This document shows positions 1 through 9,471 of a stretch of 64,000 nucleotides of DNA, piece by piece. The DNA lies in assembly GCA_937879965.1 (NCBI GenBank), contig CALFMP010000037.1:372001-436000 (forward strand), written 5' to 3'. This DNA is from QKMZ01 sp012965515 (GTDB taxonomy: Bacteria > Cyanobacteriota > Vampirovibrionia > Obscuribacterales > Obscuribacteraceae). A program made the translations under genes and the position numbers. Within the stretch, counting starts at the first letter, position 1; each line of letters starts with the position of its first letter. The notes under the pieces are model-generated. The model was not told where the DNA came from and did not search any database. It saw nothing but the letters and a program-made list of their open reading frames with translations.

Positions 1-13
1 TAAGCAAAGCAAG

Positions 14-1240
14 CTAATCGTTTTCGTCGTATTGGTGGTGGATAGGCATAGGAAACTTGTAATTTTCCGCGCCCGCATTTTTCAACACACTGCTATCTTT
101 GAGCTTAGCGACCATCGCACGACCGTCGTGGAAATTGCCGCACAAATACCCGTCGCTGGTTATCACGACTTTTCCCGCCTTATCGAGATACTTCCAAGTG
201 GTATCTTCGCGAACCAAGGCAAGTCCATCGCTGAAGTCAAACCCGCGAATGTATTTTGCAGGTATGACTGTTTCGCCCTTCGCATTTATGTAACCGCATA
301 GCCCCTGCTCTCCAACAAGAATAAGAGCCATTCCATCGTGAAAGTTGCCGGCGTCTTCGAATGCGGGAGCGATTGCAACAGTTCCTGTTTGGGAAATGTA
401 GCCCCACTTTCCTAAAGGATATTTGGGCAACATTTCTTGTTCGCCCTCATGAACGCATACACAGGCTAGTCCTTCACTAAAAGATCCTGCCCGCGCGTAC
501 TTCGGCTCTACAACGACCTTTCCAGCGGAATCGATAAAGCCATAAGAGTAGTTCCAGCCGTTTGGTGATACAGAAACGCATGCAAGTTTTTCAGAAAACG
601 GCAAAGAGTGGCGTTCGAATTCAGCAAAGACCTTTTCACCCTTCTTGTTGCGAAATTCGGCAGTGCTGGAGCGATGGACAAGTGCCAGCCCTTCCTTGAA
701 GTCATCAACACTGCTGACGTTCGCATCCAAGTCAAACAAAGTTTTTCCTGTTTTGTCGATGCAAGCCCATTTGTTCTCCACAAGTTCTACAAATGCAGCG
801 GACTCGGAAAACTTCTTTACCGAGAAAAACTTCGGCGCAATAACCGACTTGCCGCTTCGATCAATAAATCCCCACTTGTTCCTCATTTGAACAGCGGCCA
901 GTCCATCAGAAAACGGATTGGCATCATCGAACTGCATCGGAATTTTTAGAACACCACTGGTGTCTACAAATCCCCACTTCCCCTTCAGACAGACGGGAGC
1001 AAGCCCCTCGGAAAACCGTTTACAGCCGTCATACTTCGCCTCTATGACGGGCTTTCCTTCCTTGTCAACGAATCCGCAACTCCAAACGGAGGTAGCGCTC
1101 CCGACCTTCTGTGTCTCATTATCAATTTCAGGTTCATCCAAATATGCGCGCGCAGGAAGCGCCGCTATTTCCCAAATAGAACCTACGCATGCAAGAAACA
1201 GAGCCACTTTTGTGACTTTCGAAAAAATTGAAACTCTCAT
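14..1240 (-). CDS. WG-repeat (KWG) secreted protein
   Basis: The 408-residue protein has an N-terminal hydrophobic signal segment (about residues 10-32) and is otherwise built of about nine repeats of roughly 40 residues carrying KWGFVD/KWGFID/KWGYIS-type cores, each followed by segments such as FSEGLA. This is the pattern of WG (KWG) repeats, predicted to form beta-rich repeats on exported or surface proteins. The binding partner is unknown. It starts 3 bases after the apt stop and is probably the last gene of the recJ-apt transcript. No catalytic motif is visible. The repeat assignment is firm; the function is not known. Confidence 0.85.
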   Translation of the reverse strand: MRVSIFSKVTKVALFLACVGSIWEIAALPARAYLDEPEIDNETQKVGSATSVWSCGFVDKEGKPVIEAKYDGCKRFSEGLAPVCLKGKWGFVDTSGVLKIPMQFDDANPFSDGLAAVQMRNKWGFIDRSGKSVIAPKFFSVKKFSESAAFVELVENKWACIDKTGKTLFDLDANVSSVDDFKEGLALVHRSSTAEFRNKKGEKVFAEFERHSLPFSEKLACVSVSPNGWNYSYGFIDSAGKVVVEPKYARAGSFSEGLACVCVHEGEQEMLPKYPLGKWGYISQTGTVAIAPAFEDAGNFHDGMALILVGEQGLCGYINAKGETVIPAKYIRGFDFSDGLALVREDTTWKYLDKAGKVVITSDGYLCGNFHDGRAMVAKLKDSSVLKNAGAENYKFPMPIHHQYDEND

Positions 1241-1243
1241 GAA

Positions 1244-1828
1244 CTAATAAGTGATCAAAGAGAAAACTTCAGTATCAGTCGGCAACTTCTTGCGCCCATC
1301 GAGGAACGCTAGCTCAGTAATGAAGCCGATAGTCGTCACTTCAGCTCCTAACTTCGTAAACAGTTGATAAGCCGCTGCTGCGGTTCCACCTGTGGCGAGC
1401 AAGTCATCGACAAGAGCAACCTTATGTCCTTTGGCGGCGGCATCAATGTGCACTTCAACAGAATCTTTTCCATACTCGAGATCGTATTCAACTCTCTCGA
1501 CTTTGTAAGGTAGTTTGTTCGGCTTGCGTATTGGAATAAAGCCTTTGCCGAGATTGTATGCAACGACCGAACCGAGGATGAATCCGCGTGCTTCGATGCC
1601 GACGATATAGTCAACATCGTGCTTGCGAATCTGTTCGGTAATGACGTCAATGGCAAATCCGAATGCTTTCGGATCCTTTAGAAGTGTCGTGATGTCCTTA
1701 AAGATAATGCCCGGCTTCGGGAAGTCCGGAATATCTCTAATCGTCGACTTGAGCCAGTCAGACTTTTCCGTGGACAGTGGCAGCGTAAGCTCAGATGCTG
1801 ACGCCTTCGCGGCTGTCGGGTTGGTCAT
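1244..1828 (-). CDS. apt: adenine phosphoribosyltransferase
   Basis: The product salvages adenine to AMP using PRPP in the cytoplasm. The PRPP-binding loop VALVDDLLATGGTA is clear, as are IPDFPKPGIIFKDIT near the N-terminus and the GIEARGF segment, all typical of Apt. The length (about 194 residues) is slightly above the usual 170-180 because of a Ser/Thr/Ala-rich N-terminal lead. An upstream in-frame ATG at 1843 exists, but the second ATG at 1828 sits at good distance behind a GAGGAT ribosome-binding site, so it was chosen. The gene overlaps the 3' end of recJ by 38 bases, which suggests co-transcription and translational coupling. Confidence 0.93.
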   Translation of the reverse strand: MTNPTAAKASASELTLPLSTEKSDWLKSTIRDIPDFPKPGIIFKDITTLLKDPKAFGFAIDVITEQIRKHDVDYIVGIEARGFILGSVVAYNLGKGFIPIRKPNKLPYKVERVEYDLEYGKDSVEVHIDAAAKGHKVALVDDLLATGGTAAAAYQLFTKLGAEVTTIGFITELAFLDGRKKLPTDTEVFSLITY

Positions 1829-4439
1829 TTTCAATATCCTCATTAACGGTCAGAAGCGTGTCATCCCCTGGTTCTTCAAGGGAACCCAGCTCTATGGCGT
1901 CGCCAGGGCTTACCAACTCAATCTGGTTGGTAGCGACCGCTAATTGTATCTCTTTGAGCGCGGATTCGGACATCCACGTCCTAAACTTCTTGACTTGCTT
2001 CAAACTATCCGACAGTTGGCGGAATTCAGGATGATTTTCGGGTGCGCTTTCCGGCTGCCCGATGAGATCGAGGAAAAGGCAGCCCTCTTCGGCAAACCAG
2101 TCCACCATATGAATCTTGCGAAGCAGCGTGAGGGCAAGGGCGATTGCCATTTTGCTGGTGCCCATGAGAGCGGCAAGTTTCTCACCCTCAACCTGGCCCT
2201 CTCTGTTGTTGACGGCATACTTGATAAGTCCGATTAGCCGTTTCAGAAAAACAGAAGCGTCGTCACTGACATCGTCGGGCTGCCCGACGACAAAGACGGT
2301 TTTAGGTTTGACCTTGTCCAAAACTTCCTTCAGCACGTTCGAGCTGGGCGGATACTGCCAGATGATCAAATTGCTCGCAGCCTTCAATGCAGTGCGATCG
2401 GAAACAGAAAGATTTCCAGCTTCCGGAATCGTTTCACTGAACAGTACATAGTCGCTACCCAAGCGCTCTGCCGCTTTCTTCAAGACTTCGCTCTTATTGT
2501 CGAACTCGCGCAGGTCTTTCCATGTCGTTATCTGCGAGCGGATTTCGCGACGCCCCCCTGCCAATGCAGGGATATTTTCCGCTGCTGGTGAGGCAGCAGG
2601 AGCGGCTGGAGCTTTTTGCGGCACCATTGCGCTGCGCTTTAGAGTCAATTCCGTGACGCTGATATCGTCGTCGCCTTGCCGTTCAATGCGCCAGTCGGAC
2701 AAAACCAATTGCAGCCGATCGCGTCCATTGAAAGTATTTACTTCAGGCGTGAATGCTACGTCGATGCGCTCGCCGTCTTGCGGAACGACACCCTGCGTAT
2801 TCCACATCACGCATTCAAGCGGTTGCGGTATTTCATGGTGCTCCAGCATCACACGGTGATGTTTTCCATCTTTTCCAAGTACGCGAGTTGATTGGCAAAC
2901 CATTCCACGCAAAATGAAAATCGGCTTGCGATTGCCCATTCCGAAGGGTGCCAAAGATTGCAAATTGCGCGCGAGATCAAGATCGACGGTTGGCGCCAAC
3001 GCCTCTGCGTCAATATTCAAAGTCGCAATGAGCGGATCGCCGGCGAGCATTTTGTTGCAGGTGTCAGTAAGTGCACGGCAGAGAACATCAGCCTTCGCAC
3101 CTTCTACGCCCCAGCCGGCAGCCATCTTGTGTCCGCCCCATCGGCTCAACAAATGCTCGTTTGCTTTGAGAACTTGATATAGATCAATTCCTTCAACGCC
3201 GCGCGCCGAACCTTTGACGACATTTTCCTCCGGCTCTAGCTCACCGATGAAAACAGGGCGATTGTATTTTTCGACGAGCTTCGATGCGACGATGCCGACA
3301 ACACCGTGATGCCAGCCTTCTTTATAGATGGCAATGCAGCGATCCACAGACAGATCAATTCTGTCCTGAACCATCCTGTCTGCTTCCGCAAAAATCTTCT
3401 CGCACAAGTCCTGACGACGTGTGTTTTCCAATTGAAGCTGCTTGGCGATGTTTTCCGCAACAGACGCATCGTTTGTCGTCAACAATTCAACCGCAGTATT
3501 TGCATCGGCAAGTCGTCCAACAGCATTGATGCGCGGAGCAATCCCGAATGCGACCATGTCCGTATCGCCGGATTTTTGAACCTGACCGAGGAGTGCTTGC
3601 ATACCAGGTCTCGGCGACTTGAGCAAAGCCTGAAGTCCATTGCGAACAATGTGGCGGTTTTCGCCGACGAGTGGAACCAGGTCCGCGATCATGCCGAGAA
3701 CGACATAGTCGAGAAGACTCTCAGCTTCTTCAGGGTGACCATGTGCGGCTAAAAGGGCTTCAGAGACTTTGTAGGCAACTCCCACTCCAGGCAGGTGGAA
3801 AAGCGGGTGGTCTTCAGGAAGGCGCTTAGGATGCACGATACCGACAGCAGGTGGGAGCATTTCCGGCATGGTGTGGTGATCGAGCACCAGAGTATCTACG
3901 CCCAGAGAACGCGCCAGGTTTATCTCCGAAAAGTTCGAGACCCCGCAGTCGCAAGTAATAATCAATTTGGTGCGCTGTTTGCTGGCGAGAATGCTTACGG
4001 CTTTGACATTGAGCCCGTAGCCTTCGCTCGTGCGATGAGGAATGTAATAGTTTACCGAAGCACCTAGCCGTTTCAGCACCGTCATCAAAACCGATGTCCC
4101 GGTCACACCGTCGACGTCGTAGTCACCATATACGGTGATGTGCTGTTTCTTCTCAATTGCATCAGTGATGCGAGCAACAGCCTTGTCCACGTCCGGCAAT
4201 TCCATCGGGTCGGTATAGGTATAGCCCGTACTGTCGAGAAAGGCTTGAATCTTTGCAGCGGTGTCAAAACCGCGTCTGACCAGCAGACGAGCAATGAGAT
4301 CCGACCCGGCAGCTGCGGCAATCAGCTCGCTTTCGGCAGGAGTGATTTTTGGCACAAGCCAAACCTTGCCGCGCGCGGAGAGATTCATCCCTGCTCCTGC
4401 ACCTGAATTCTCTTGCTCTTTGCCGTTGCCACTATTCAT
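1791..4439 (-). CDS. recJ: single-stranded-DNA 5'-3' exonuclease RecJ
   Basis: RecJ degrades single-stranded DNA 5' to 3' in recombination and repair. The DHH-family metal sites are visible: DYDVDG early in the protein and LDHHTMP after it, followed by the DHHA1 motif GGHKMAAGWGV. The product is about 882 residues, longer than the roughly 570 of E. coli RecJ. The extra C-terminal part, after an Ala/Pro-rich linker, resembles the extended RecJ of Gram-positives and cyanobacteria. A GTG at 4538 would give 915 residues. The ATG at 4439 has an AAGG ribosome-binding site, and the ATG at 4388 also has a GGAG, so the exact start is uncertain. It overlaps apt downstream. Confidence 0.93.
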   Translation of the reverse strand: MNSGNGKEQENSGAGAGMNLSARGKVWLVPKITPAESELIAAAAGSDLIARLLVRRGFDTAAKIQAFLDSTGYTYTDPMELPDVDKAVARITDAIEKKQHITVYGDYDVDGVTGTSVLMTVLKRLGASVNYYIPHRTSEGYGLNVKAVSILASKQRTKLIITCDCGVSNFSEINLARSLGVDTLVLDHHTMPEMLPPAVGIVHPKRLPEDHPLFHLPGVGVAYKVSEALLAAHGHPEEAESLLDYVVLGMIADLVPLVGENRHIVRNGLQALLKSPRPGMQALLGQVQKSGDTDMVAFGIAPRINAVGRLADANTAVELLTTNDASVAENIAKQLQLENTRRQDLCEKIFAEADRMVQDRIDLSVDRCIAIYKEGWHHGVVGIVASKLVEKYNRPVFIGELEPEENVVKGSARGVEGIDLYQVLKANEHLLSRWGGHKMAAGWGVEGAKADVLCRALTDTCNKMLAGDPLIATLNIDAEALAPTVDLDLARNLQSLAPFGMGNRKPIFILRGMVCQSTRVLGKDGKHHRVMLEHHEIPQPLECVMWNTQGVVPQDGERIDVAFTPEVNTFNGRDRLQLVLSDWRIERQGDDDISVTELTLKRSAMVPQKAPAAPAASPAAENIPALAGGRREIRSQITTWKDLREFDNKSEVLKKAAERLGSDYVLFSETIPEAGNLSVSDRTALKAASNLIIWQYPPSSNVLKEVLDKVKPKTVFVVGQPDDVSDDASVFLKRLIGLIKYAVNNREGQVEGEKLAALMGTSKMAIALALTLLRKIHMVDWFAEEGCLFLDLIGQPESAPENHPEFRQLSDSLKQVKKFRTWMSESALKEIQLAVATNQIELVSPGDAIELGSLEEPGDDTLLTVNEDIENDQPDSREGVSI

Positions 4440-4743
4440 ACCAATCGCCTTCTCTCTATCCAGCACACACCGATAACAAATTCCAGCGGATACAAGCCGC
4501 AAATCCAAAAGATATTCTTTGATATCACCAGCCACCACGGGTAATGCGCGCGTCTGTGATTTAAGTATCAGTCTAGGCTAAGAACCGCTTGACGGATCCG
4601 TAGTTCCACGACCAATTCGATAAAAATTCTGCATAGCATCCGACTGCATACATAATTAAATACGAGTGGATATGCAAAAAAGTTCAATCAAAAATCCAAA
4701 GTTAATGCAAACGGAAAAAGAAAATTTCGGCCGAAATTTCCAT
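4440..4743. other. intergenic, AT-rich
   Basis: About 300 bases separate the recJ start from the stop of the TonB-like stub. The right half is clearly AT-rich. It presumably holds the recJ promoter. No hairpin, repeat or small gene could be supported. Confidence 0.4.
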
Positions 4744-5142
4744 TTACTGATTTAGCTTAGGATCGCGGAATTCGAAAATCTTTTTCGGTTTAGGCATTTC
4801 GGGCCAGTTTCCAAGATCATATTCAATGATTGTGGTAATCACCGGAGACTTAGGCCAGGGCAAAGCAAAACCGATAAACCACATGATTGGAAATAGCGCC
4901 ACATGGATACTAACGGCAACCAGAAACGCCTCCATAAGCGGCACTTGATCCAGCAACCATTCCTTGACGGTGGTCGCCAGCGTCTGCGGCGGTCCTGAGG
5001 CAGTTAATCGAGCCAAATTTTGACGTATCCCTCGACCATATCCATCCAGCATATCAATGTTTCCCAGCGAACCGCCGGCCGGGACAATCGGCAAGGCGAT
5101 ATAATCCACTAAGTCCAACATATATATTGAATCGGATGCCAT
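4744..5142 (-). CDS. TonB-N-like single-pass membrane protein
   Basis: The 132-residue product has one hydrophobic segment (about residues 72-92) followed by a Pro/Lys-rich stretch containing PEMPKPKKIFEF. This resembles the membrane anchor and the start of the periplasmic region of TonB/energy-transducer proteins. No TonB C-terminal domain follows, so it would be a stub. The open frame extends to 5502, but that part lies antisense to the neighbouring secreted-protein gene and looks non-coding, so the start is placed at the ATG at 5142 (or the ATG at 5121). Neither has a ribosome-binding site. Its start codon interlocks with that of the divergent gene. The assignment is a weak inference. Confidence 0.55.
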   Translation of the reverse strand: MASDSIYMLDLVDYIALPIVPAGGSLGNIDMLDGYGRGIRQNLARLTASGPPQTLATTVKEWLLDQVPLMEAFLVAVSIHVALFPIMWFIGFALPWPKSPVITTIIEYDLGNWPEMPKPKKIFEFRDPKLNQ

Positions 5143-5860
5143 GAGATTGTTTTCAAAAGCAAGCAGACAAGCCGCAATTGCACTGGCAATTAGCTTTTTG
5201 GTCCCGGCTTTTTGCCTGCCCGCGCTGGCGGAGGGCGAAGAATTCGGCCCGCCTAATATGCTTAAAACCTTTCCCACGCCTTTTACCAGAGGTTCGCAGC
5301 AGACCGGCTCGGAGAATGACGACCCGGTCACACAGCCTATTTCCATATCCGGACGCCGCACGCTTGCCAGCCGCCTGAGACTCGCGGACAGATTGGTGCC
5401 GCCGCGCTTGTATTTGCCCGGGCGCATGATTCTGGGACGCTCGGAAGAATTCATCATCAAGGGCAAACCGGGCGCCTGGGCAGCAATTGCCATGGCCGAC
5501 AAAAACTCCGGTGCAAAGGATATTGCCGGTCACAAAATTCGGCTCGGTGCGGATAGAAAGCTCGTTTCACTTATCCGCATAGGAGAGGGTGGCATTGGGC
5601 AGATGTTCGTAGAAACGCCTGTCCAGGGCGACATGATTGGTCAAAACTTCTACTTCGAAGCGGTCGTCTGGTCGAAAGATGATTTCAGCGATGCTGAAGT
5701 CTGCCAGACTATCTCGCCTGAACAAACGGAGGGCGCCGACAATGGCGTGCTTGTTGCTGCGGAAAACGAAGTGAAAAAGGGAGTGAAATTCGGCACGACA
5801 ACCGCGTTGCCGCCATCCCAGCATTCAATTCCAGGTTCACTTGATTCGAATAAACCATAA
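5141..5860 (+). CDS. exported protein of unknown function
   Basis: The 239-residue product begins with a clear signal peptide (positively charged start, hydrophobic core, ALA before GEE at about residue 30). The mature part contains a segment with LPGRMILGRSEEFIIKGKPG and alternating hydrophobic residues suggesting a beta fold. No family was recognised. A TATATT box at 5123-5128 lies only 12 bases before the ATG, so the 5' untranslated region would be very short. The DUF4127 gene follows 18 bases downstream, so the two are probably co-transcribed. Confidence 0.75.
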   Translation: MRLFSKASRQAAIALAISFLVPAFCLPALAEGEEFGPPNMLKTFPTPFTRGSQQTGSENDDPVTQPISISGRRTLASRLRLADRLVPPRLYLPGRMILGRSEEFIIKGKPGAWAAIAMADKNSGAKDIAGHKIRLGADRKLVSLIRIGEGGIGQMFVETPVQGDMIGQNFYFEAVVWSKDDFSDAEVCQTISPEQTEGADNGVLVAAENEVKKGVKFGTTTALPPSQHSIPGSLDSNKP

Positions 5861-5878
5861 GAGAAGGGGTCCCACTGA

Positions 5879-7393
5879 ATGAAATTGCTGCTTCTGCCTC
5901 TCGACGATCGCCCGGTTACATATGTGTATCCTCAGATGGTCGCCCAGGCTGCGGGCATTGAAACTATTGCGCCCCCGCGCAAGTTAATGGGTTCGCTCAC
6001 GCAGCCAGCCGACCCGGCGAAGCTCATGGAGTGGCTGGAGCAAGCCAGTGCATCGAAGCCGGACACACTAATCCTGGCGCTCGACAGCTTGCTCTACGGC
6101 GGGTTGATTCCTTCTCGCCGGGCGCCGATTACACTGCCTGAAGTCTTGAAGCGTGTCGATGGACTCAAAGCCTGGTACAAGCGCAGCGATAAGAAACCCT
6201 CGATATCTTGCCAGGCAAGTATCATGCGCATCTCTGACAATTACGACAACACGGAAGAAAAAGAATACTGGGCAAAGTATGGTCGCGAAATTTATGCCTG
6301 GTCGCAAGAGATGCACAAGCTGACAAAAAATCGCGAAGGCGATCGCACTCATTTGCGCACGCTGGAGATGCGCGTCCCGGCTGAGATTCGGCAGGATTAC
6401 ATGGACACGCGCTTTAGAAATTTCCAGGCCTTGAAAAAATGTTTGGAACTTGTAAGAGACAAACAAATCGAGCGCATCACGCTCAGCCTGGATGATTCCG
6501 GCGAATATGGCTTGAACCTAGTTGAAAAACAGATGCTGGAAAAATCAGCGCAAGACATGAACATCACCGATCGCATTTCGGTTTATGCCGGTGCTGATGA
6601 GGTTTTATGCTCTCTTATCGCACGCCATCTGACAGCCAAAGCCGGAGCACCGAAGGTTGCTCTGGTCTACTCCAATGACACCATGGGCGAGATTTTCAGC
6701 CGCTATGAAGGTCAAACAATTGCGCGCACAATCGAGTCGCATTTGAAAGCATGCGGCGTTCAAGTAACCGGCACCTACAACACGACTACGGTTGCAACCG
6801 CTATTGATGCGGATTTCGCATTCCTCGTCCATCTTCCTGATTCGCGCCAGGGCGATCATGTTTTGATACCAGGCTTACCAAATTTGACGAATGTCGAGAC
6901 CGAGCGATCGGTAGAAAATTCGATTCGCTTTTTGGAAGCAAGCCACATTCCCGTCGCCATCGCCGATGTTGCGTACGCCAACGGCAGCGATCCCGGACTG
7001 ATTGAAAAGATGCTATCCAAGCCGGGTTTACTGAAGAAACTTTGGGGTTACGGCGGGTGGAACACCACCGGAAATGCCACCGGCTCCACGCTTGCATTGG
7101 CAATCGCGCACTGGTATGGCAAGAAGAACAACGCCAACGTTGAGCTTCCTCTTCAACGCTGCCTGTTTGTCCGACTTGCCGACGATTGGGGATATCAAAC
7201 TCAGGTACGTCCGAAACTGCAAGGCGCTTTGCCCGGAAATGAATTGGCAGCGATGCTCGCGCCATATGTTTTGCGCATCGGGAAGTGCCTCGAATTCACC
7301 CCGGGCAGCATTTCGGTCAAACAGCCGTGGAATAGAACATTCGAAATCGAAGTCAGCCTGACGCCCGCAGAAGCAACAGCAGCGGCATTTTAG
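5879..7393 (+). CDS. DUF4127 family protein
   Basis: The 504-residue cytoplasmic protein matches the DUF4127 family in its N-terminal LLLPLDDRPVTY, the LDSLLYGGLIPSR segment, the MRISD motif and the later LALAIAHW region. The family is of unknown biochemical function; its Asp-rich start and conserved Arg/Asp residues look enzyme-like. Length is typical. A GAAGGGG ribosome-binding site precedes the ATG. It lies just behind the exported protein, which suggests a shared role that cannot be specified. Confidence 0.9.
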   Translation: MKLLLLPLDDRPVTYVYPQMVAQAAGIETIAPPRKLMGSLTQPADPAKLMEWLEQASASKPDTLILALDSLLYGGLIPSRRAPITLPEVLKRVDGLKAWYKRSDKKPSISCQASIMRISDNYDNTEEKEYWAKYGREIYAWSQEMHKLTKNREGDRTHLRTLEMRVPAEIRQDYMDTRFRNFQALKKCLELVRDKQIERITLSLDDSGEYGLNLVEKQMLEKSAQDMNITDRISVYAGADEVLCSLIARHLTAKAGAPKVALVYSNDTMGEIFSRYEGQTIARTIESHLKACGVQVTGTYNTTTVATAIDADFAFLVHLPDSRQGDHVLIPGLPNLTNVETERSVENSIRFLEASHIPVAIADVAYANGSDPGLIEKMLSKPGLLKKLWGYGGWNTTGNATGSTLALAIAHWYGKKNNANVELPLQRCLFVRLADDWGYQTQVRPKLQGALPGNELAAMLAPYVLRIGKCLEFTPGSISVKQPWNRTFEIEVSLTPAEATAAAF

Positions 7394-7538
7394 GGATTTT
7401 GTTCCGACTGCCGGCACGGCTCATTGCTGAAAGCTTAGAGAGACGAGATTCGCGGATAGGCGCAAAAATGTCGAGTCTGGCTATAATTCGGACAGCCGCC
7501 GACCGACGGACATAACGAGGAAACAGGAAAGACCTCAA

Positions 7539-8624
7539 GTGAAACTTTGCAACTCGGGCAAATCACTAGCCATCTTACTGACGCTCACGCTGGGCGTCGC
7601 CTGCCCGGCATCCACAGCAGTTGAAACCTGGGAAAAACTCGACAAGCGCCTGAAAGGTCAAGTGCTCAATGTTCGCCCCGGATTGAAACTTCGCTTGCGA
7701 GATCAATACTGGTGCTACGTGTCCGACCTTTCACCAAAGTATCGATTTCCTGTTTACTGCACTTTAAAAGACGACGCGCGCGGATTTCAAATTATGGGAT
7801 ACGGCACCGCTTTTCCCATCAAAACCGCAGCACGCGACAAGACTTATTACGTCACTGATAAGCATGTCGCCGGCGATACTTGCGGACCTGTCGCCGCCGA
7901 GTGCGCACGCTTCTTTGCTGCAACGCGGTTGTATGCAGAACAAACCGCTTTCCTCAAAGATCACGAAGCGCGATTCAACGAATTGCTTCAGACGATCAAC
8001 CTCAGCATCAAGCCAGGACTTGCAGGCGGCGAACGTGCTCACTATCAAAACACTGTCGACGCGATCTGGGAGTGTTATGAGAAAAACCTGAGCCTGCGCG
8101 CCGATCCGTCGCGCGCCCGGTTTTTGAAATACGCGCAAATGGCAAGAGTAAATCCAATCATCGGTTATTTTTTGCACCCAGCAGGTCCAGCCACAATTCC
8201 TGCTATCGAAGCATCGCTCTACAAAGAAGGCGGCGAAGGTGATCCTGACATTTCCATTTTGTCCGCCCCTGGTGTTCATCCAATGCCACTGGAATTTGAT
8301 CTCCTGCCTGCGTCGGAAGGACAAGAGATTCAAGTCGTCGGATACCCACTAGCGTCCGATCAGCTCGACAAAGATTCAGAAAAATACTACGCTCCGACTT
8401 TCACCACAGGACGAGTCAGTCGCGTGACACCAAATACAGTGCAAGTAGATGCACCTGTCACTTCCGGCAGCAGCGGAAGTCCTGTAGTAAGCATTCGTGG
8501 AAAAGTAGTCGCTGTCGTCGCTCAACGAGCGAAAACAAAGAGCGGCGCAGAGCTAACCAACTTCGCCGGAGCCATCAGCGCCAGCGCCGTTAAGTCAGTC
8601 GCCCCTGAATTGTTCGGGAAGTAG
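7539..8624 (+). CDS. secreted trypsin-fold serine protease
   Basis: The 361-residue protein has a signal peptide (about 1-26) and a chymotrypsin-fold catalytic triad: His in TDKHVAG (about 107), Asp in GDPDISIL (about 236) and Ser in TSGSSGSPVV (about 313). The His-Asp spacing is long because of a helical-looking insert (about 120-190). There is no PDZ domain, so it is trypsin-like rather than DegP-like. The start is GTG, preceded by AGGAAAG. It probably acts in the periplasm or outside the cell; the substrate is unknown. Confidence 0.85.
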   Translation: MKLCNSGKSLAILLTLTLGVACPASTAVETWEKLDKRLKGQVLNVRPGLKLRLRDQYWCYVSDLSPKYRFPVYCTLKDDARGFQIMGYGTAFPIKTAARDKTYYVTDKHVAGDTCGPVAAECARFFAATRLYAEQTAFLKDHEARFNELLQTINLSIKPGLAGGERAHYQNTVDAIWECYEKNLSLRADPSRARFLKYAQMARVNPIIGYFLHPAGPATIPAIEASLYKEGGEGDPDISILSAPGVHPMPLEFDLLPASEGQEIQVVGYPLASDQLDKDSEKYYAPTFTTGRVSRVTPNTVQVDAPVTSGSSGSPVVSIRGKVVAVVAQRAKTKSGAELTNFAGAISASAVKSVAPELFGK

Positions 8625-8636
8625 TTCAACTAGAGA

Positions 8637-8678
8637 GGCGATGCCATGCATCGCCCGGGCGACTCATGGTGTCGCCCC
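8637..8678. repeat. two tandem copies of a GGGCGAC palindrome
   Basis: Two adjacent imperfect palindromes, at 8637-8656 and 8657-8678, each have arms of the type GGGCGA and TCGCCC around a CATG-containing centre. They lie between the convergent protease and the unknown gene ending at 8689. The same palindrome recurs in other gaps of the window. It may also act as a bidirectional terminator. Confidence 0.7.
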
Positions 8679-8688
8679 TAAAGAACCT

Positions 8689-9447
8689 TTAAGAGGCATC
8701 CCTCGCTCGTTCAAACTTCAGACTCTTGGTTCCGACGCATTCGCCGACTTTGTCCAAGTAGCCGACACAAACCAGCTTTGTATCGTCATCACACGACATA
8801 ACTTTGATCGTGAACGGAATGTGCTCGTGCTGCAGAATTGGAGGCGTCACCGGTCCATTCTCCAGCAGAAGAAACCTATGCTTATCAATCACAATCAAGT
8901 TTCTCACAGCTTCGTGATTTTCGGGATTGCAAATCCAGTCGGCAGCTTCTTGCGCTCCATATTTTTCAGATCCGCAAGCCTGCGCAATTAGGCTTCGAGT
9001 ACTTGGCGTTCGAAGCAATTCATCCACAGCATTCAAATAAGCCTTCATCACATCAAAATTGTGCTGAGCTGTTGAAGCCTCGGTTTGGGGACCTTCAAAC
9101 TTCAGCACCTCGAGTCCAATTTCATCCATCACCTGATGGAAGTTTTCCGCAGTGAATTTGAACGACAGATCGTTTGCGAGAAATTTGAAATCGTGAAACG
9201 TCACAATCCCGTCGTCCTCGGTAACCTTACACGCAACCTGTCCACATCCCGGTTCACCACAATCGCAGACTGAAACAATGTAGTGTGTTTCACCCATAAT
9301 GGTCGTGGCTGTTAGCTGTCCTTCCAGAAGCCAGTAAGGAACACCAACTGTGTCCGACTCGTAAAGCTCGTGAAGCGGCGTGTCGTCAACCAAAAGTACA
9401 AAAGTCAAATCATTGAGATCGCAAGTTCGATAGCTCAAGACGTTCAT
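8689..9447 (-). CDS. hypothetical protein
   Basis: The 252-residue soluble protein was not recognised. It has a Cys-rich stretch (CDCGEPGCGQVAC at about residues 61-73) that could bind metal, in an otherwise acidic, mixed alpha/beta sequence. It lies 24 bases behind the gene with GspE-N-like repeats and is probably in the same transcript. No signal peptide or membrane segment is seen. Confidence 0.75.
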   Translation of the reverse strand: MNVLSYRTCDLNDLTFVLLVDDTPLHELYESDTVGVPYWLLEGQLTATTIMGETHYIVSVCDCGEPGCGQVACKVTEDDGIVTFHDFKFLANDLSFKFTAENFHQVMDEIGLEVLKFEGPQTEASTAQHNFDVMKAYLNAVDELLRTPSTRSLIAQACGSEKYGAQEAADWICNPENHEAVRNLIVIDKHRFLLLENGPVTPPILQHEHIPFTIKVMSCDDDTKLVCVGYLDKVGECVGTKSLKFERARDAS

Positions 9448-9471
9448 AAATAGTTGAACCTAAATCGCAAA

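Noticed and set aside
5143..5502. N-terminal extension of the TonB-like frame
   Set aside because: It lies antisense to the secreted-protein gene with a clear signal peptide, and its composition is unlike a membrane protein start.
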